Source: Bidens hawaiensis
Lineage: Eukaryota > Streptophyta > Magnoliopsida > Asterales > Asteraceae
Assembly: GCA_021521415.1 (NCBI GenBank)
Contig: JAIQDT010001948.1
Location: forward strand, 1-64,000
DNA length: 64,000 nt
Direction: 5' to 3'
In this document: in pieces, positions 34,150 through 45,876 of the stretch
How the letters are laid out: each line of letters starts with the position of its first letter
Position numbering within the stretch: the stretch's first letter is position 1
Position numbers and translations under genes: made by a program
The notes under the pieces: model-generated
Seen by the model: only the letters and a program-made list of their open reading frames with translations
Database searches by the model: none
What the model was told of the DNA's origin: nothing

Positions 34150-37100
34150 ATGTTGGTGGTTTGAATGGATGGAGAGTGGGCTAATGTTTTATACTAGTGG
34201 GGAAGAGTGAAGTGAGGTACGGTTATAAAAAGGCATAACTAAATGTACGGATGTTAAATTAACCGCTAAATGGTTTTGATTTTAAATTTTAAGATGATTA
34301 ATAAAATTGTTTTTGTTGGCCGTTAAAATAGAAAAGGTTAAGATTGTTTATTTTTAACACTCGGGAGATGGGATCCTCTATCTCAGGTTTGAAACCTGAC
34401 TTGATAAATTTTGCACAATCTGGAATGTCAACATCAGTATTATGAATGTTGATTTAACCGCTTAATGTTTTCAATTCAAGATAGTTAATAAACAAAATTT
34501 AACTTATTTTGTCGCAGTGGTTATATAGCTAGCGCACAATGCACCGCTAAAATTAACATTAACAGTCATCAATGAATGAGAAAGTTGAATAATTGAAAGA
34601 CTTGCACAACACAAGAATTTTTGACTCGAGATTGCATCTGTCCAGTAGTCTTATAGTAGTTCCCTACACCACAAGTGCATTTCAATTGATTGATCGTAAG
34701 CGTGTGACCTCGATTGTGTCAAATATGAAGATAGGAATTGCAACATTAGGGCTCTGAATAATCAACTTGGTGTGTTCGATGGTCTGGGCGAAGATGAATG
34801 GTTGGGTGGAAGGTCTAATTGGATGGCCTGGCGCAAGATGACGGTGGAAATATATATCAGACGTTGGTAAACGTACGAGAGGGATAGATTGGTTATTAAA
34901 CCACTAAATGGATGGAATACCCAACGGTCGTTAGTATAAGGAACTCAAAGTGCACCTGTTTTCAAATCACATGGACTCACTCAAGTGTATCATTTTGACT
35001 TTTAGTGACACATTGACCGCATGCTATAAGACCATGTGTAGTGGGGCGTTACCCCACCCCATGGAGCCCCTATAGTGCAAAGAACACCGCCCCTGGGGCG
35101 CTTCCCACATAGCGCCGGGTGGGGGAAAATGTTGGTTTGATTGGTGGATTGGTTTATTTTATTATTTTTAATCAATAATAATATTAATAATAAAGAGATA
35201 ATGATTAGTATGGGCTTAATCCATTACACCCATTTTAACCATAAAAACTCTATGATGACGTGGCGTCACATAACACATAACGCCCCGTAAAGCTCCATCC
35301 ACACACGATCGATATTAACTATAGGAATGCAAATAGGGAAAATCTCTTAATATAATTTTTTTTGTTGATGATTAAAAGAATAAAAAATAATAAAACGTTA
35401 GGATAATGTTTTTGAAAGAATAACGCTTGGTTTTGAGTTCAGTAACTTCTAGGTCCATACAAAATGTACTTTCATAAATTGGTTTCAATCACAACGTGTC
35501 ATTCATATTTATTTTCCATGGCCCAAAATTTAAATAAACGTTTTTGTAACGAAACGAGTCATGGTCTTATTGGTCGGACAGGTTTATAGAAAATGACATT
35601 ACTATTTATGTATGCGGTTCAAAAAAATCTATTATCTATATAAAAATACAAAATAAGATGTGAAATAGTTTAGTTTTAAACATAGATTTAGAATGTTGGG
35701 AAATATGGAGTATGCGAACAAATACAATGTGGAATTTGAAGTCGTATGTGAGGCAATAAAAGAATTTTTTGAAATAAAAGAAAACTTAAATTTATAATTT
35801 GGTCCAATCACGAGGTTGATGCCATAACCAAGTAACCCATATAACCGACTCCACATTGGACGTGAGAAGAACCACTACAGTCGAGCTCATACTCTCGGAA
35901 ATTTTCCTGTTCTTGTCACGGAACATCGATCAGTGTGTCGTGCCAACTCAACCTAGTTCATAGACTTCCCATCACATATGGCTATGAACGCAATATTAAA
36001 GAAAAGGTAGGTTTTTTGAAATCAATGTTGAACAAAATATGATAAAACCATGTAATTATATTATATATATATATATATATCAATTACAGTTTAAATTTTA
36101 ATTAATAATAAAAAGATGGACATTTTGAAACATAATCAGTGTATGGAGCAAAGAGAATCATCTCATCTAATTACATATAGTTGCTTTTTTTTATTATGAT
36201 GCATATGACAATTATTTGATGAACTATCTTTCTAATTCTTATTATATCTGTCTAACACTATAAATAAGTGGGTTACTCTCTTAGTTTACTACTTAAATTT
36301 GATAATGCATCAAACATATTCATTAGTCGTTATAATTTATACTGATTGTTTAAAATTTCCAAGACAAAACCTTAATTCAAGAAAACTACAATGAAGTGGC
36401 AGATTGTCACATTAAATTAAAATTATTAAATTTAAAACTAGGATATTTTGACAAGTCACTAAATTTCGACAAATTGAACGTGTTACCGTTGACAGGTTCC
36501 CGCAAATTAAGGTGCAAAGTATGGTAAACGAAATTTAAAAAATGATTAAAATAAAAGAAATGGTATTTTGAAAATAAAGAAAAAGAAAAACCAACCCAAA
36601 GATGACTGAAAAGACGTTTAATGTTGAATCTTTAGATATATGGCATTAAAAGCACCCAACACAAAACTTACCACCCTCAGGATTTATGAAACTGTCATTT
36701 AAACCCTTGATGTTTTAATACATTGTCAATATAATCCAAATACTAATTATTGTCTTCTAGAATAGTAGAATATGGATCAAATACAAAACAGATACCTTAT
36801 TTTCCAAAACATCAAAATGTGTTTAAAATCAATATTTAATGCAATTAAGGTTTTAGAATTTGATTTCATAATATAACTAACTATCCACACACTATTTTAA
36901 ATGCAAATATATTTACGGTCATCTTATTTTAAAGATTAAACTGACATTCGATTTATTATTACACTTTATCATGAAAGAAAATTTATAAAATTTATGGTAA
37001 GAGTTTATAACAGACTATCTGTGTAAATCCCGTTTGAGGTTTGTGACTGGGTTTCTAAGAGACATGTCTACTAAAAGAATTTATGATAATATTCAATCAA

Positions 37101-37595
37101 GTCTTGAATATATAAAAGAATGGTCACATTTTTTTAACTTGGGTAGCATATATAAGATTTTAAAATAAATTATATATCTGTAATTTTAAAATGATAATTT
37201 GCGTATAAAAAGGATATATGCAAGTGTCTAGAAGAAGTTTTTTATACAATTAAATAAAAAAAAATAAAAAAACAACTCCAATTGCAATAATTTAATTTGA
37301 TCATTACCAATGTTTTGATCGAAAACAATGTTTTTTACTATTGTTTTATATTCTTGGGTGTTACCCCAAAATATACTCCCGGCACACATCATTAAAACCA
37401 AATGAGTGTAGAAAGGTTTAAAACTTAATATTCCATATCAATATATTTGAAACATGATTTCGAACAAAACACACCATGTGATCTAAGATCATATAGGCGT
37501 GCAAGACTTGTATTTCCTTTTTCAGGATGAAAGGACACAACACTAAATCAAACGAATGTAATGACCTTTTATTTTAAACGGTGATTACCATCGAA
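34150..37595. other. Intergenic DNA
   Basis: No gene seen. The first few hundred bases are the divergent upstream region of the methyltransferase gene. A (TA)n tract lies near 36060-36081. Confidence 0.5.
35035..35300. mobile_element. Possible MITE with TGTGTRGTGG ends
   Basis: The left end gaccatgtgtagtggggcgt resembles the reverse complement of the right end (gatcgtgtgtggatggagc). Internal GC-rich ends surround an AT-rich middle, as in many MITEs. No convincing target duplication. Confidence 0.35.
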
Positions 37596-37599
37596 CATG

Positions 37600-37700
37600 T
37601 TTACCTAAGGAAGGTTTGAACAAGGGTCTCTCGAGAGACCTTTTAGACTCCTTACTACTAGACCATCTTGTGATGGTCAATTACCATGACGGCATGACGT
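37600..37700 (-). mobile_element. tRNA-derived SINE head, minus strand
   Basis: On the minus strand TGGTCTAGTAGTAAGG (A box, 37651-37665) is followed about 35 nt later by GTTCAAACC (B box, 37613-37621), with a short hairpin (GGTCTCTCGAGAGACC) between. Element ends were not defined. Confidence 0.5.
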
Positions 37701-38489
37701 AATACGACACGTCACGGTCTATGAAAGTATAAACCTAGATATGTGTATTTGTAGTTCAACACCATATACTTGCACCTTATGTCCTTAGGTAATTCAGGTA
37801 ATGGATCACCACCTTGTTTTGAGTGTATTGGATGTGGGTGAGAAAAAAACTATGCATTCAAACATACCCGAGCACGAGTTAACCAATGATGAATGATCTC
37901 CTAAGAAATCTTAATCGGGGCAACAAAAGACAAACATGTGAGTTTCTCATAGGCAAAGGGAACAATAATGGCCGGTACAAGAACTCGATGTCACAGATGG
38001 TGTAAGAGTCACTCTTGTTTTGTTGATTGTTATTTTAAAATAGTTGGCAACCCTCATCAAAGGCAAGGAATACCAAATGGGGGTGTTTGTGACAATTTAG
38101 GCAAATTACACATAGTTTTATTATGCTTATAGTAGAGATATCGGGCCATAAGAAACGTCAACCCTTGAATATTTCAAGTACGTTTTGGACGCAGTTGTTG
38201 TGGATAATATGAAAACTTTGCGTTAAGCATGCTTGGGTGAGGATAATCTAAAGATGATTGACCTCCGAAAAATCTCAACCAGAGCAATTAAAAAAAATCA
38301 TACTTGGTGAGAGAGATTGAATGTTGCGAATGGCATAAGAGTCGCTCTTATATTTATATTTGTGAGATATATCTCTTTATGAACGATGAGTCCCAAACAT
38401 GGTGTTTTGGACACCTTAAGAGAATCGTATATTGATGTCCATTGATTCCATATGAGAAATACTCATACATGAGAAATCATTCAACTTAA

Positions 38490-38578
38490 ATATCAATTAT
38501 TATCAACAGGTTTTGAACACATTAAGTATCGATTTACATATCAATTATTATCAATAGGTTTTGAAGACATTAACTATG
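38490..38578 (+). repeat. Two-copy tandem repeat, 48-bp period
   Basis: tatcaattattatcaacagg plus ttttgaacacattaa recurs 48 bp later with a few changes. Confidence 0.8.
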
Positions 38579-40120
38579 GATGAGAGATAGGAATTTCACA
38601 TATTATGTGTTTGGAAAAAGAGAACGATATATGTTTTATATGACTCGATGTTACACACTTACACCCACAACATCACTTATTTGGAGGTTAAATTCCAAAG
38701 TTAGGTATGTCACCTTGTTCTATTTTGTGTTATTCCTTTTCTTTTGATACATCTGTCAAACTTTCACAACTATTAAACCGAACAATGTTTATGACTTTAA
38801 CGATAACTTATATACGTTTTATAAATATAACTTATATATATATATTCTCAAACTAATATATTAAAATTTTTTGATATTGACATTATAAGATCAAAAGATT
38901 AAAATATATCCATAGATTTTCATTATATAAAACTATAGGTATATAAATGAAATATACACTAGTGGTTGTTATGAAAACTTTCATTATTTCATCATAACTT
39001 GCAAATGAAACATTAAAATGGAACGCTATTTAATATCATACGAAAGTGATGTTTTTAAACAAGTAAAAATTTTGCCTTTAAAATGCCCTATTGTATGATG
39101 CCTTTATTTGCGAACTTAATTTGACATTTTGGTCTCCAAATTTGACTTTTCTAATACAAAAGTCTTTAAAATTTTAAAACGAGTCTCCCTCAAACTCAAC
39201 AGAATGTGGTTTTAAAAAATATCATATTCAAAAGTCTTCTTTATAAAACCTGAAATTTTTTTAAAAACCAATATATTACCAACAACTAACTAAGAAATTA
39301 CAAATATAACCCTCATAGATGACACGAATCCCAGCTTGTATAAACAGCCCCTATGATTTTCTCATGCAAGTTCACCCAAGATATACTTCATATACTTATG
39401 ACCACTGGTCCACGGCCCACCGGCCGCCACCATCTGTCGCAAGACCTCCAACTTTCCACGCAATCACCACGTGAAATTGGTTTACAGAGTTACGATAAAA
39501 CTTATATCAAAACATAGACAACATAAAGTATTTCTAAATATAAAATATATGTGCATCTCCACATTCAACTAAAGTACTAAATAAACATATTTTATGTAAA
39601 GTACTAAAAAAAACATATTTTATGTAAAAGAATTGTTAAACTTGAAGGTGCCAAATGAATGAATAACAAACGGTTAATATTTGTTTATTTCAAAACTTAT
39701 CCAGTCGGGCTGGGGAAACGCCAAACATACATTTTCTCGAAAAATATATTAGGATTTTATTGCATTAAAATAAACCTCGTGCCGTTAGGCGTGCAACTTT
39801 AATGTAATGAACGATTTAGATAATATATGAATTAAAATACACTTGACTTTATGTTCGTTTGACTCTTTTATGTCATTAGAGCTATCTACTTTTAGGTTGA
39901 TTCTTTTTTATTTTTGTTTATACGTTATAGATAAAGTCCGTTTATAAATAAATGAGTCAAAACGCTCACATATATCCTTATAACAAAATATGGCACATAT
40001 ACGATATGGGTGTGGTAGGGGAGTTGGGATCACCGATCTTAATGTCAACGATGAGAGTAGTGACGAAGCTTGGGCTTAGTCACGGGGGTGAACGAAGTCA
40101 CGAACTCAAAAATTTTCGGG

Positions 40121-40230
40121 TCGACAATTCGGTTCGTGTCGGTGATTCGGGTCGGGTCGGTGATTCGGGTCACGAACCCAAAAATTTTCAGGTCGGCAAT
40201 TCGGTTCGTGTTGGTGATTCGGGTCAGGTC
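40121..40230 (+). repeat. GGTGATTCGGGTC tandem repeat
   Basis: Short repeats of ggtcggtgattcgggtc and cacgaacccaaaaattttc, about 40-80 bp apart. Confidence 0.65.
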
Positions 40231-40512
40231 TATTCAAACAATATAACATCTATATATCTAATTTTTGTTCATTTATTCAAACAATTCAGTTGTTCTTATA
40301 ATAAAAAAAAACAAAATAAATTTTTAGCCAACAAAGACAATTTATATGCAATTATGTTATTATTATTTTTTTTATATTTTTAATCTATTTTATATTATTT
40401 TTTTAGTTGAATTAGTTAATTGTAAAATAACTAGAGATGGCAAATGGGCACACCATTCTTTTAAGATTGAAATTGAAAAAGAGACTTTTTATAGTCTCTT
40501 AATGGTAATAAC

Positions 40513-40513
40513 C

Positions 40514-40542
<29 letters not shown>
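40513..40542. repeat. (ATT)n microsatellite
   Basis: About ten uninterrupted units. Confidence 0.85.
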
Positions 40543-40544
<2 letters not shown>

Positions 40545-41166
40545 AATCATTAAGAGATTCTCTTTTAATGGTTGGACCTCACACCGTTGTAAATAATTTT
40601 TTAGACCGGTGCTAATAGGCGTTTTTATAGTAGTGTTTTTTAATAAAATTTAAATCATTTTCTTAATCTTATTAATTAGTGTAATGAATTTGTACTAAAT
40701 ATTATTATATATATATATATGTATAGATACAAGAAATACTCGATCCCCTTAATCATTGCCTTCTCATTCTTCATCTCATATTCACACTCGCGGCAGCTAA
40801 CCATCACTTAGTGTTATTAATGTTAGCGCTATCGACATAATTTAAGTGTTACTCGGTTAACTTGATGATCCAACAAGTATTAGATATTAACGAGTTGGGA
40901 GATGCGGGAGTGCATACTCGTTTACTTTCATTAAAATATCTGGTTTCCGGTTTGATTGTTGGGCCATATATTGGACTAGTATAACTAATGGGCTATAATT
41001 ATCAAATAAACATGGCCCTATTAACAAAGAGTGTGTGATGGTCTAGCCAACTGCCGAACATACACAAACAAAATTCTTCACAGAAACAACTCTTAGTACG
41101 TAGTGCAATTCATTAAAGGATAAATATTCAGCAAACAAGAGAAACTAAAAAATAACAGCAAGACCA

Positions 41167-41167
41167 T

Positions 41168-41195
<28 letters not shown>
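41167..41195. repeat. (AT)n microsatellite
   Basis: About fourteen uninterrupted units, just downstream of the GASA gene's stop. Confidence 0.85.
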
Positions 41196-41198
<3 letters not shown>

Positions 41199-41239
41199 AA
41201 GTGCCTCATATGGTCTTGGAAATTAATAAAAGATGGTCT

Positions 41240-42741
41240 TCAAGGGCACATTAGTCTACCAGCTTGGTCTTTCAAGTCCGCGTAGCATGAGCCGCAGGAC
41301 TCCCTGTTTCCAAACTGACCAGGAGGAATACAGTTGCAATGGTTGCAGCACACTACGCAGTCTCGTTGACATACGCCTTGGTTCGGATGTCGCTCACACC
41401 TTACTCCACATGTTCCAAAACATTCTGCAACAACGTGTTATATATCATCAAGTGATTCATTATTATTAGAACTACTAAAACATATGATGTTACTTACCAT
41501 TTAAGTCTTGTGATGGGCTTAGTGGTTTACTAATGGCTACTGGTGATGTTTCATAGTATTGCGGTTTCTTCATACATAAGAGATCGCATTGGGTTCCTTG
41601 GCAATTTATAATTAGTGTGCATGTAAGGTCTGGAAAATAAGGCGAGGGTCCCATAAGAGATCACCATTGTTACATTTTGTCGAAGTAATAGCTTTAAAAC
41701 CATCACCTGTTTGAGTGTTTGGAAACCAAAAACAAAAATAAGATTAAAATAAATTAAATAAATATACCTGTTTGTTAAGTGAAAAATGATGGTACATGAT
41801 ATATATACTCTATAAAGCATTAACAATGGAATTGCAAATTTCTTGCGGGTACTCAGCCAGAACCGCATTCATCAAGTTGATAAACAACATGTAAAAGAAG
41901 AGAAACTCATCATACTTTTCTTCATCACAAACAAGATTTGTATATATTAAACAATTTGTATATATCAGACTCTGCATTTATAGAGAAAAAAACCACCAAG
42001 TTAGTTAATTTTTTCTATAAATAATATTATTAACCTAACATGTCACATGTGCCATTGCAAATCAAGCCAAACCTAAAACATGCTGCTTTCATTATTGAAA
42101 TCAGTACAGAAAATAAGTATTGGACTATGAGTCCAATTAAATTATAACTATTTGAGGATTTGGAATTTTTTTTTAACATAAGGTAATTTTATTTCAAATA
42201 AAACTGTCATCAAGAAGAATACAGGTATTGGCCTATGAGTCCAATTAAATTATAACTATTTGAGGATTTGGAATCAAATGTATCAAACTTGTATTCTTCT
42301 TGACGGCAACCTTTTCCATTTTTATCATTTGCAGCGCGTTAACCATTTATAAATGCTCATATTATATACAATAATAGCCAACTAATATGTTACCGTTGCA
42401 AGTAGTCTCGTTAGTAAACAAAACTTCCTTCTACTGATAAGTCACAACACAATTTGCATGCAAACTTATATAAGTTACTCCGTATAACAGTAGACATAGA
42501 AGCACACGGCGCATGGTTTATTACAACTGATAGGAAAGGGAAAACATGTTAAAAGAGCAAAAATTACCTATATATCTCCAAGACCTGCTGCAGGCATAGG
42601 TGAAACCAAACTCTCAACAAACGTACAAGCGTCAATGCATCTATTTGAGTTCTGAATTTCTGAAAATGAACAGTTGTTGGAATCACACACAATCAGAATT
42701 TCAGCAAGCATTTGAAACACACAAAGGCATAAAAAACTCAT
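41240..42741 (-). CDS. GASA/snakin gibberellin-regulated cysteine-rich peptide
   Basis: Exon 3 (41424-41240) encodes a full GASA domain: all 12 cysteines are in the family spacing (ECFGTCGVRC, QRDCVVCCNHCNCIPPG, FGNRESCGSCY) with the usual terminal CP. Exon 2 (41629-41498) and exon 1 (42741-42585) are inferred from splice sites; all junctions are phase 1 and GT-AG. The joined model is 157 residues. Exon 1 starts MSFLCLCVFQMLAEILIVC, a short hydrophobic secretion signal, followed by extra cysteines (CDSNNC..NRCIDAC). Exon 2 adds CTLIINCQGTQCDLLC. These extra cysteines are unusual for the family. An alternative first exon is possible because a second signal-peptide-like stretch lies in intron 1. 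GASA peptides are secreted or cell-wall proteins linked to hormone response and defence. The GASA exon is certain; the 5' exons are not. Confidence 0.75.
41661..41960 (-). repeat. GASA intron segment duplicated elsewhere (copy 1)
   Basis: About 270 bp of this stretch recur at 59071-59322 and in part at 60811-60913. On the minus strand it includes a vestigial first exon whose signal-peptide frame is broken and whose donor reads CATTG/TT rather than CATTG/GT. Confidence 0.85.
42126..42300. repeat. Direct and inverted short repeats in GASA intron 1
   Basis: A 42-bp block starting ctatgagtccaattaaatta occurs at 42126 and 42232. Between and after, gtcatcaagaagaatacagg and its inverse form face each other across the second copy. 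Confidence 0.75.
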
Positions 42742-43626
42742 CCATTTAAAATTAAAAAAGAACACTGTCCCAAATAATATCCTACACTGCAGGTTAGATA
42801 AGCTGTTGCCTGTTGGAACACATGTTTGCGCTAGATCTGTCCAAGTGCATTAACTTTAAAACATTCTTTCTGTCTAATTAAAAGAAAAAAAATGAAGCTA
42901 TTTTCAAGTTCAAGTAGATGCTAACTACTACAAACTTGATTGTTTAGCTTTAAGAACTAATCTAGAGCATACTCTAATAACTCATGCTGGGTGGCTTTTA
43001 GTAAGATTGGGTACCGAACTAGATGTCTTAAGATCATGCTGAGAATCCAACGAATGTAATGAGTTGTACCCATTACCTTGCTAACAGAAGTTAACTATCT
43101 GACCCTTGATAAAATATCGGTCCCTTGATAAAATATTGGTACCGATAACATTGACGAATGTTTTAAATCTTTATTATGAATTTTTAGTGTATTAAGTCTT
43201 AATCAGTTCCTACTTGCTATGATCGTTAGTGTTTTGGAAGTTGCAAAAGGTAAATTTGTTAACTGTTGGTGTTAAATAGCTATGTATATAAATTCTGCAT
43301 GATATTAAAATTACCGATATCCCACATCGGTAACGGAAACCTTCGGATATTTTTCGGCATTAACAGCATAGTTCAAATGCATCAAGGGAAATATTCTGCT
43401 ATAACTAAATCTGAACCCTAATATGAAATTAAAAACCAAATGAATCCAAGTAGAAGCACACAATGATACCGAATTGAAAAAATAAAAAGAAATCTAGGGT
43501 TTAGGTTAAGAAAAAAAAAGAGAAGAAAAATACCCCCAATACTCCCACGTTGACGTCAGCGTTGATGAGCCCGTAATCAGCGATCCGTTGGACAGCACGG
43601 TGGTGACTCATTCATCATTCATCTCC
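42742..43626. other. Upstream region of the GASA gene
   Basis: No gene established. Near 43545-43625 a GC-richer stretch could be the start of another minus-strand exon cut by the Copia insertion, but no product is recognisable. Confidence 0.4.
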
Positions 43627-44846
43627 ATGTGCAGTTGGCTGTACACATGGAGTGTTTGCCTCATTAGTTTTAAGTTTTGCATGTGTCTAATTTATGTTTT
43701 TTTTTCCTAAAGTTTAGGTAATTTTACGTTAAGGATTAGTGGAGTCTGTTTCCTACCTTTAAGTTAGTTTTTCTTTATTTATGTAAATCGGTGGAACATA
43801 TTTAAAATCATAATATATATGTAACATCATATAAATTTAATCAAATACAAATGTTATACTTGTAACAAATGATAGTTTTACATGAATTATAAGATATTAT
43901 AACATATTGAATCATATATAAAAAATACAAAGAATAACCAAGATAAATAAAAGTTAAATTATTTTATAACTTTTACCATTAATACAATAATAAGCAAACA
44001 AAGGAAATTAGTCTCCAAATCAATAAAACAATTTTACAATGTCGATTCAACAAAACTACCTATCTCAATGTTGATTCAAAATATGAACTCTCTATAAGAC
44101 ATTTAGTACACACCAATAACCGAAATGTTTATTACTCTAAAATAGTGCCCGTGTTTATTTACACATCAATTTAAAACATTTATTACACATCAATGTTAAA
44201 ATGTGTTAAAATTGATGAACAATATTAAGACATTTATTTTTATAAGTATATTATAAAATTATGTTACAAAACAAATTGTTATGACAATCAAAAATCTAAA
44301 TTTATTTTTTCATAAAATTATGTTACAAAATAAAGTCTTAATCGATATTCAATAACATAATAAGTTTCATTCAAGTGTAGTTGACATACAGTTGATTCCT
44401 AATATATATCATTCATGAAATATGAAAAAACTTTCTCATTCAATTCTTTATAACTATTTTGTAGATAAATTGTGTTAAATAATCACTGAATACATATAAT
44501 AATAATCTTATATTGTTTTAATAGATTGTGCTCTTTAAAAAGAGAGAAAAAATTGATTAGGTAAAAAATTAAGAAATGTTATGGTTTAAATATAGGTTAG
44601 TGGATGAGTTGGCATGATTATGAAAGGCAATGGGTGACATGGCAATGAGGTGGCATTGATGTGGATGACCTAGAATCTTGACAAGTGGAAATTGTTCCTT
44701 GCTTTAATAATATGTATAGATCGTTCTTTTATGTTGAATTAATCAAGTCAATATCCAGAAACTAGTTAATTCATTCTTCTTTAGTTTCCTGCATTTTCAA
44801 TTCTCATACCATCATATTTGAGTTTTGTGATCCACTGTGTTTATCA
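43627..44846 (+). repeat. 5' LTR of the outer Copia element, interrupted
   Basis: Matches the 330-bp 3' LTR except that the first ~14 bp are missing and 934 bp are inserted after 43786. Ends TTATCA two bases before the primer-binding site. Confidence 0.88.
43787..44720 (-). mobile_element. Helitron-like insert in the 5' LTR
   Basis: The 3' LTR supplies the uninterrupted site (atgtaatcgttc). On the minus strand the insert starts TCTATACATATTATTAAAGC, like plant Helitron 5' ends, exactly between host A and T. Its other end does not show a hairpin plus CTRR, so the 3' end is atypical or lost. An alternative reading is a 4-bp ATCG duplication with one extra base. No coding capacity. Confidence 0.55.
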
Positions 44847-44848
44847 AG

Positions 44849-44860
44849 TGGTATCAGAGC
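44849..44860 (+). other. Primer-binding site (tRNA-iMet type)
   Basis: TGGTATCAGAGC, complementary to the 3' end of initiator methionine tRNA, begins two bases after the LTR. Confidence 0.9.
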
Positions 44861-44872
44861 GAGGTTCCTTCC

Positions 44873-45876
44873 GTGGCAGAAGTTCAGTTCAGTTGCGATG
44901 TTAAGAAACTCAATTCACAAAACTACAATACCTGGGCAACTTGCATTATGTCTTACATGCAAGGTCAAGATTTATGGGAAGTAGTTCAAGGTGGTGATAC
45001 TGTTCAACCCGATCGGGAAACTCAGGATGGAACGTTGAGGAAATGGAAAATCAAGGCAGGTAAGGCAATGTTTGTGTTAAAGACAATGGTAGAAGAAGAA
45101 TTGTTGGATCACATTAGTGACTTGAAGACTCCAAAAGAAGCATGGGATGTCTTGGCAAATTTATTCTCGAAAAAGAATGATGCCAAACTCCAACTTTTGG
45201 AAAATGAGTTATTGTATGTAAGTCAACAAGAAATGACAATTGCTCAATATTTTCACAAGGTAAAGTCACTGTGTAGGTCACTGTGTAGGGAGATTGGAGA
45301 ACTCGACCCGCAGGGAAAAATCGGTGAGCCTAGAATGAAACGTATCATTATTCATGGCTTGAAGGCTGAATTTCAAAGTTTTGTGGCTGCGGTTCAAGGA
45401 TGGCCTGCTTAACCATCCTTAAGTGAGTTCGAGAATTTGCTTGCAAGTCAGGAAGCATTAGCTAAGCAAATGGGTGGTTTGTCCATCGGGTCATCTTCCA
45501 AGTCAGAGAGAGAAGCCTTGTATACGAGTAAAGGTAAAGGCCGGTTTCACTCTCATCGTTCCTACGATAAGAGCAAAAATCAGGGGCAACGTGAAAGAAA
45601 GAACATGTCATATGATCGTGGTGAAAAGAAAACTGGTGAGGCTGATCGAGGAGACTCAGGTGGTGAGAAGAAATATCGACATGGAAGCAAAGGGTTTCCG
45701 TTAAAATGCTATAAGTGTGGTCAAAGGGGCCACAAAGCCAAAACATGTCGGGTTGAAACAGATGAAGAAGGGAATATTACCACTGCCCAAGATGAAGATG
45801 GGTGGGACACTGAAGCTTATAGTGCCCAAACTGTTGAAGCCACCGCATATTCTGCCTCAGTTGAGAAGAAAGGGAA
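44873..45876 (+). pseudogene. Outer Copia gag, start codon lost and interrupted
   Basis: The frame reads (GTG)AEVQFSCDVKKLNSQNY, so the expected ATG is now GTG at 44873. A UBN2-type gag body follows, with an in-frame TAA after GWPA (about 45412), consistent with a CAA-to-TAA change. The CCHC knuckle is CYKCGQRGHKAKTC. A 12-bp tandem duplication gives the doubled CRSLCR. The frame is cut by the Ty3/gypsy LTR at 45877. Confidence 0.88.
45872..45876 (+). repeat. Target site duplication GGGAA, left
   Basis: Identical to 55723-55727; flanks the Ty3/gypsy element exactly. Confidence 0.93.

Larger units (their letters stand above)
37701..41166. other. Intergenic DNA with short repeats
   Basis: No gene recognised. 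The ORF at 39952-40383 is repeat-derived. Two degenerate copies of a stretch ending near 'gcataagagtc(a/g)ctctt' lie at 37850-38030 and 38210-38360. Confidence 0.45.

Noticed and set aside
34360..34430. Possible tRNA gene or SINE (ggtttgaaacc block)
   Set aside because: A B-box-like sequence is present, but no A box at the right distance and no cloverleaf.
35035..35300. MITE with TTA/TAA duplication
   Set aside because: The ends look alike but the flanking trinucleotides do not match without shifting the right end by about five bases, so the superfamily call was dropped.
39952..40383. 143-codon plus-strand ORF
   Set aside because: Its middle is a tandem repeat (gattcgggtc units) and the rest is AT-rich; no protein features.
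43545..43625. Possible minus-strand exon at the left border of the outer Copia element
   Set aside because: A short open stretch with a potential GT donor exists, but no product is recognisable and no partner exon was found.
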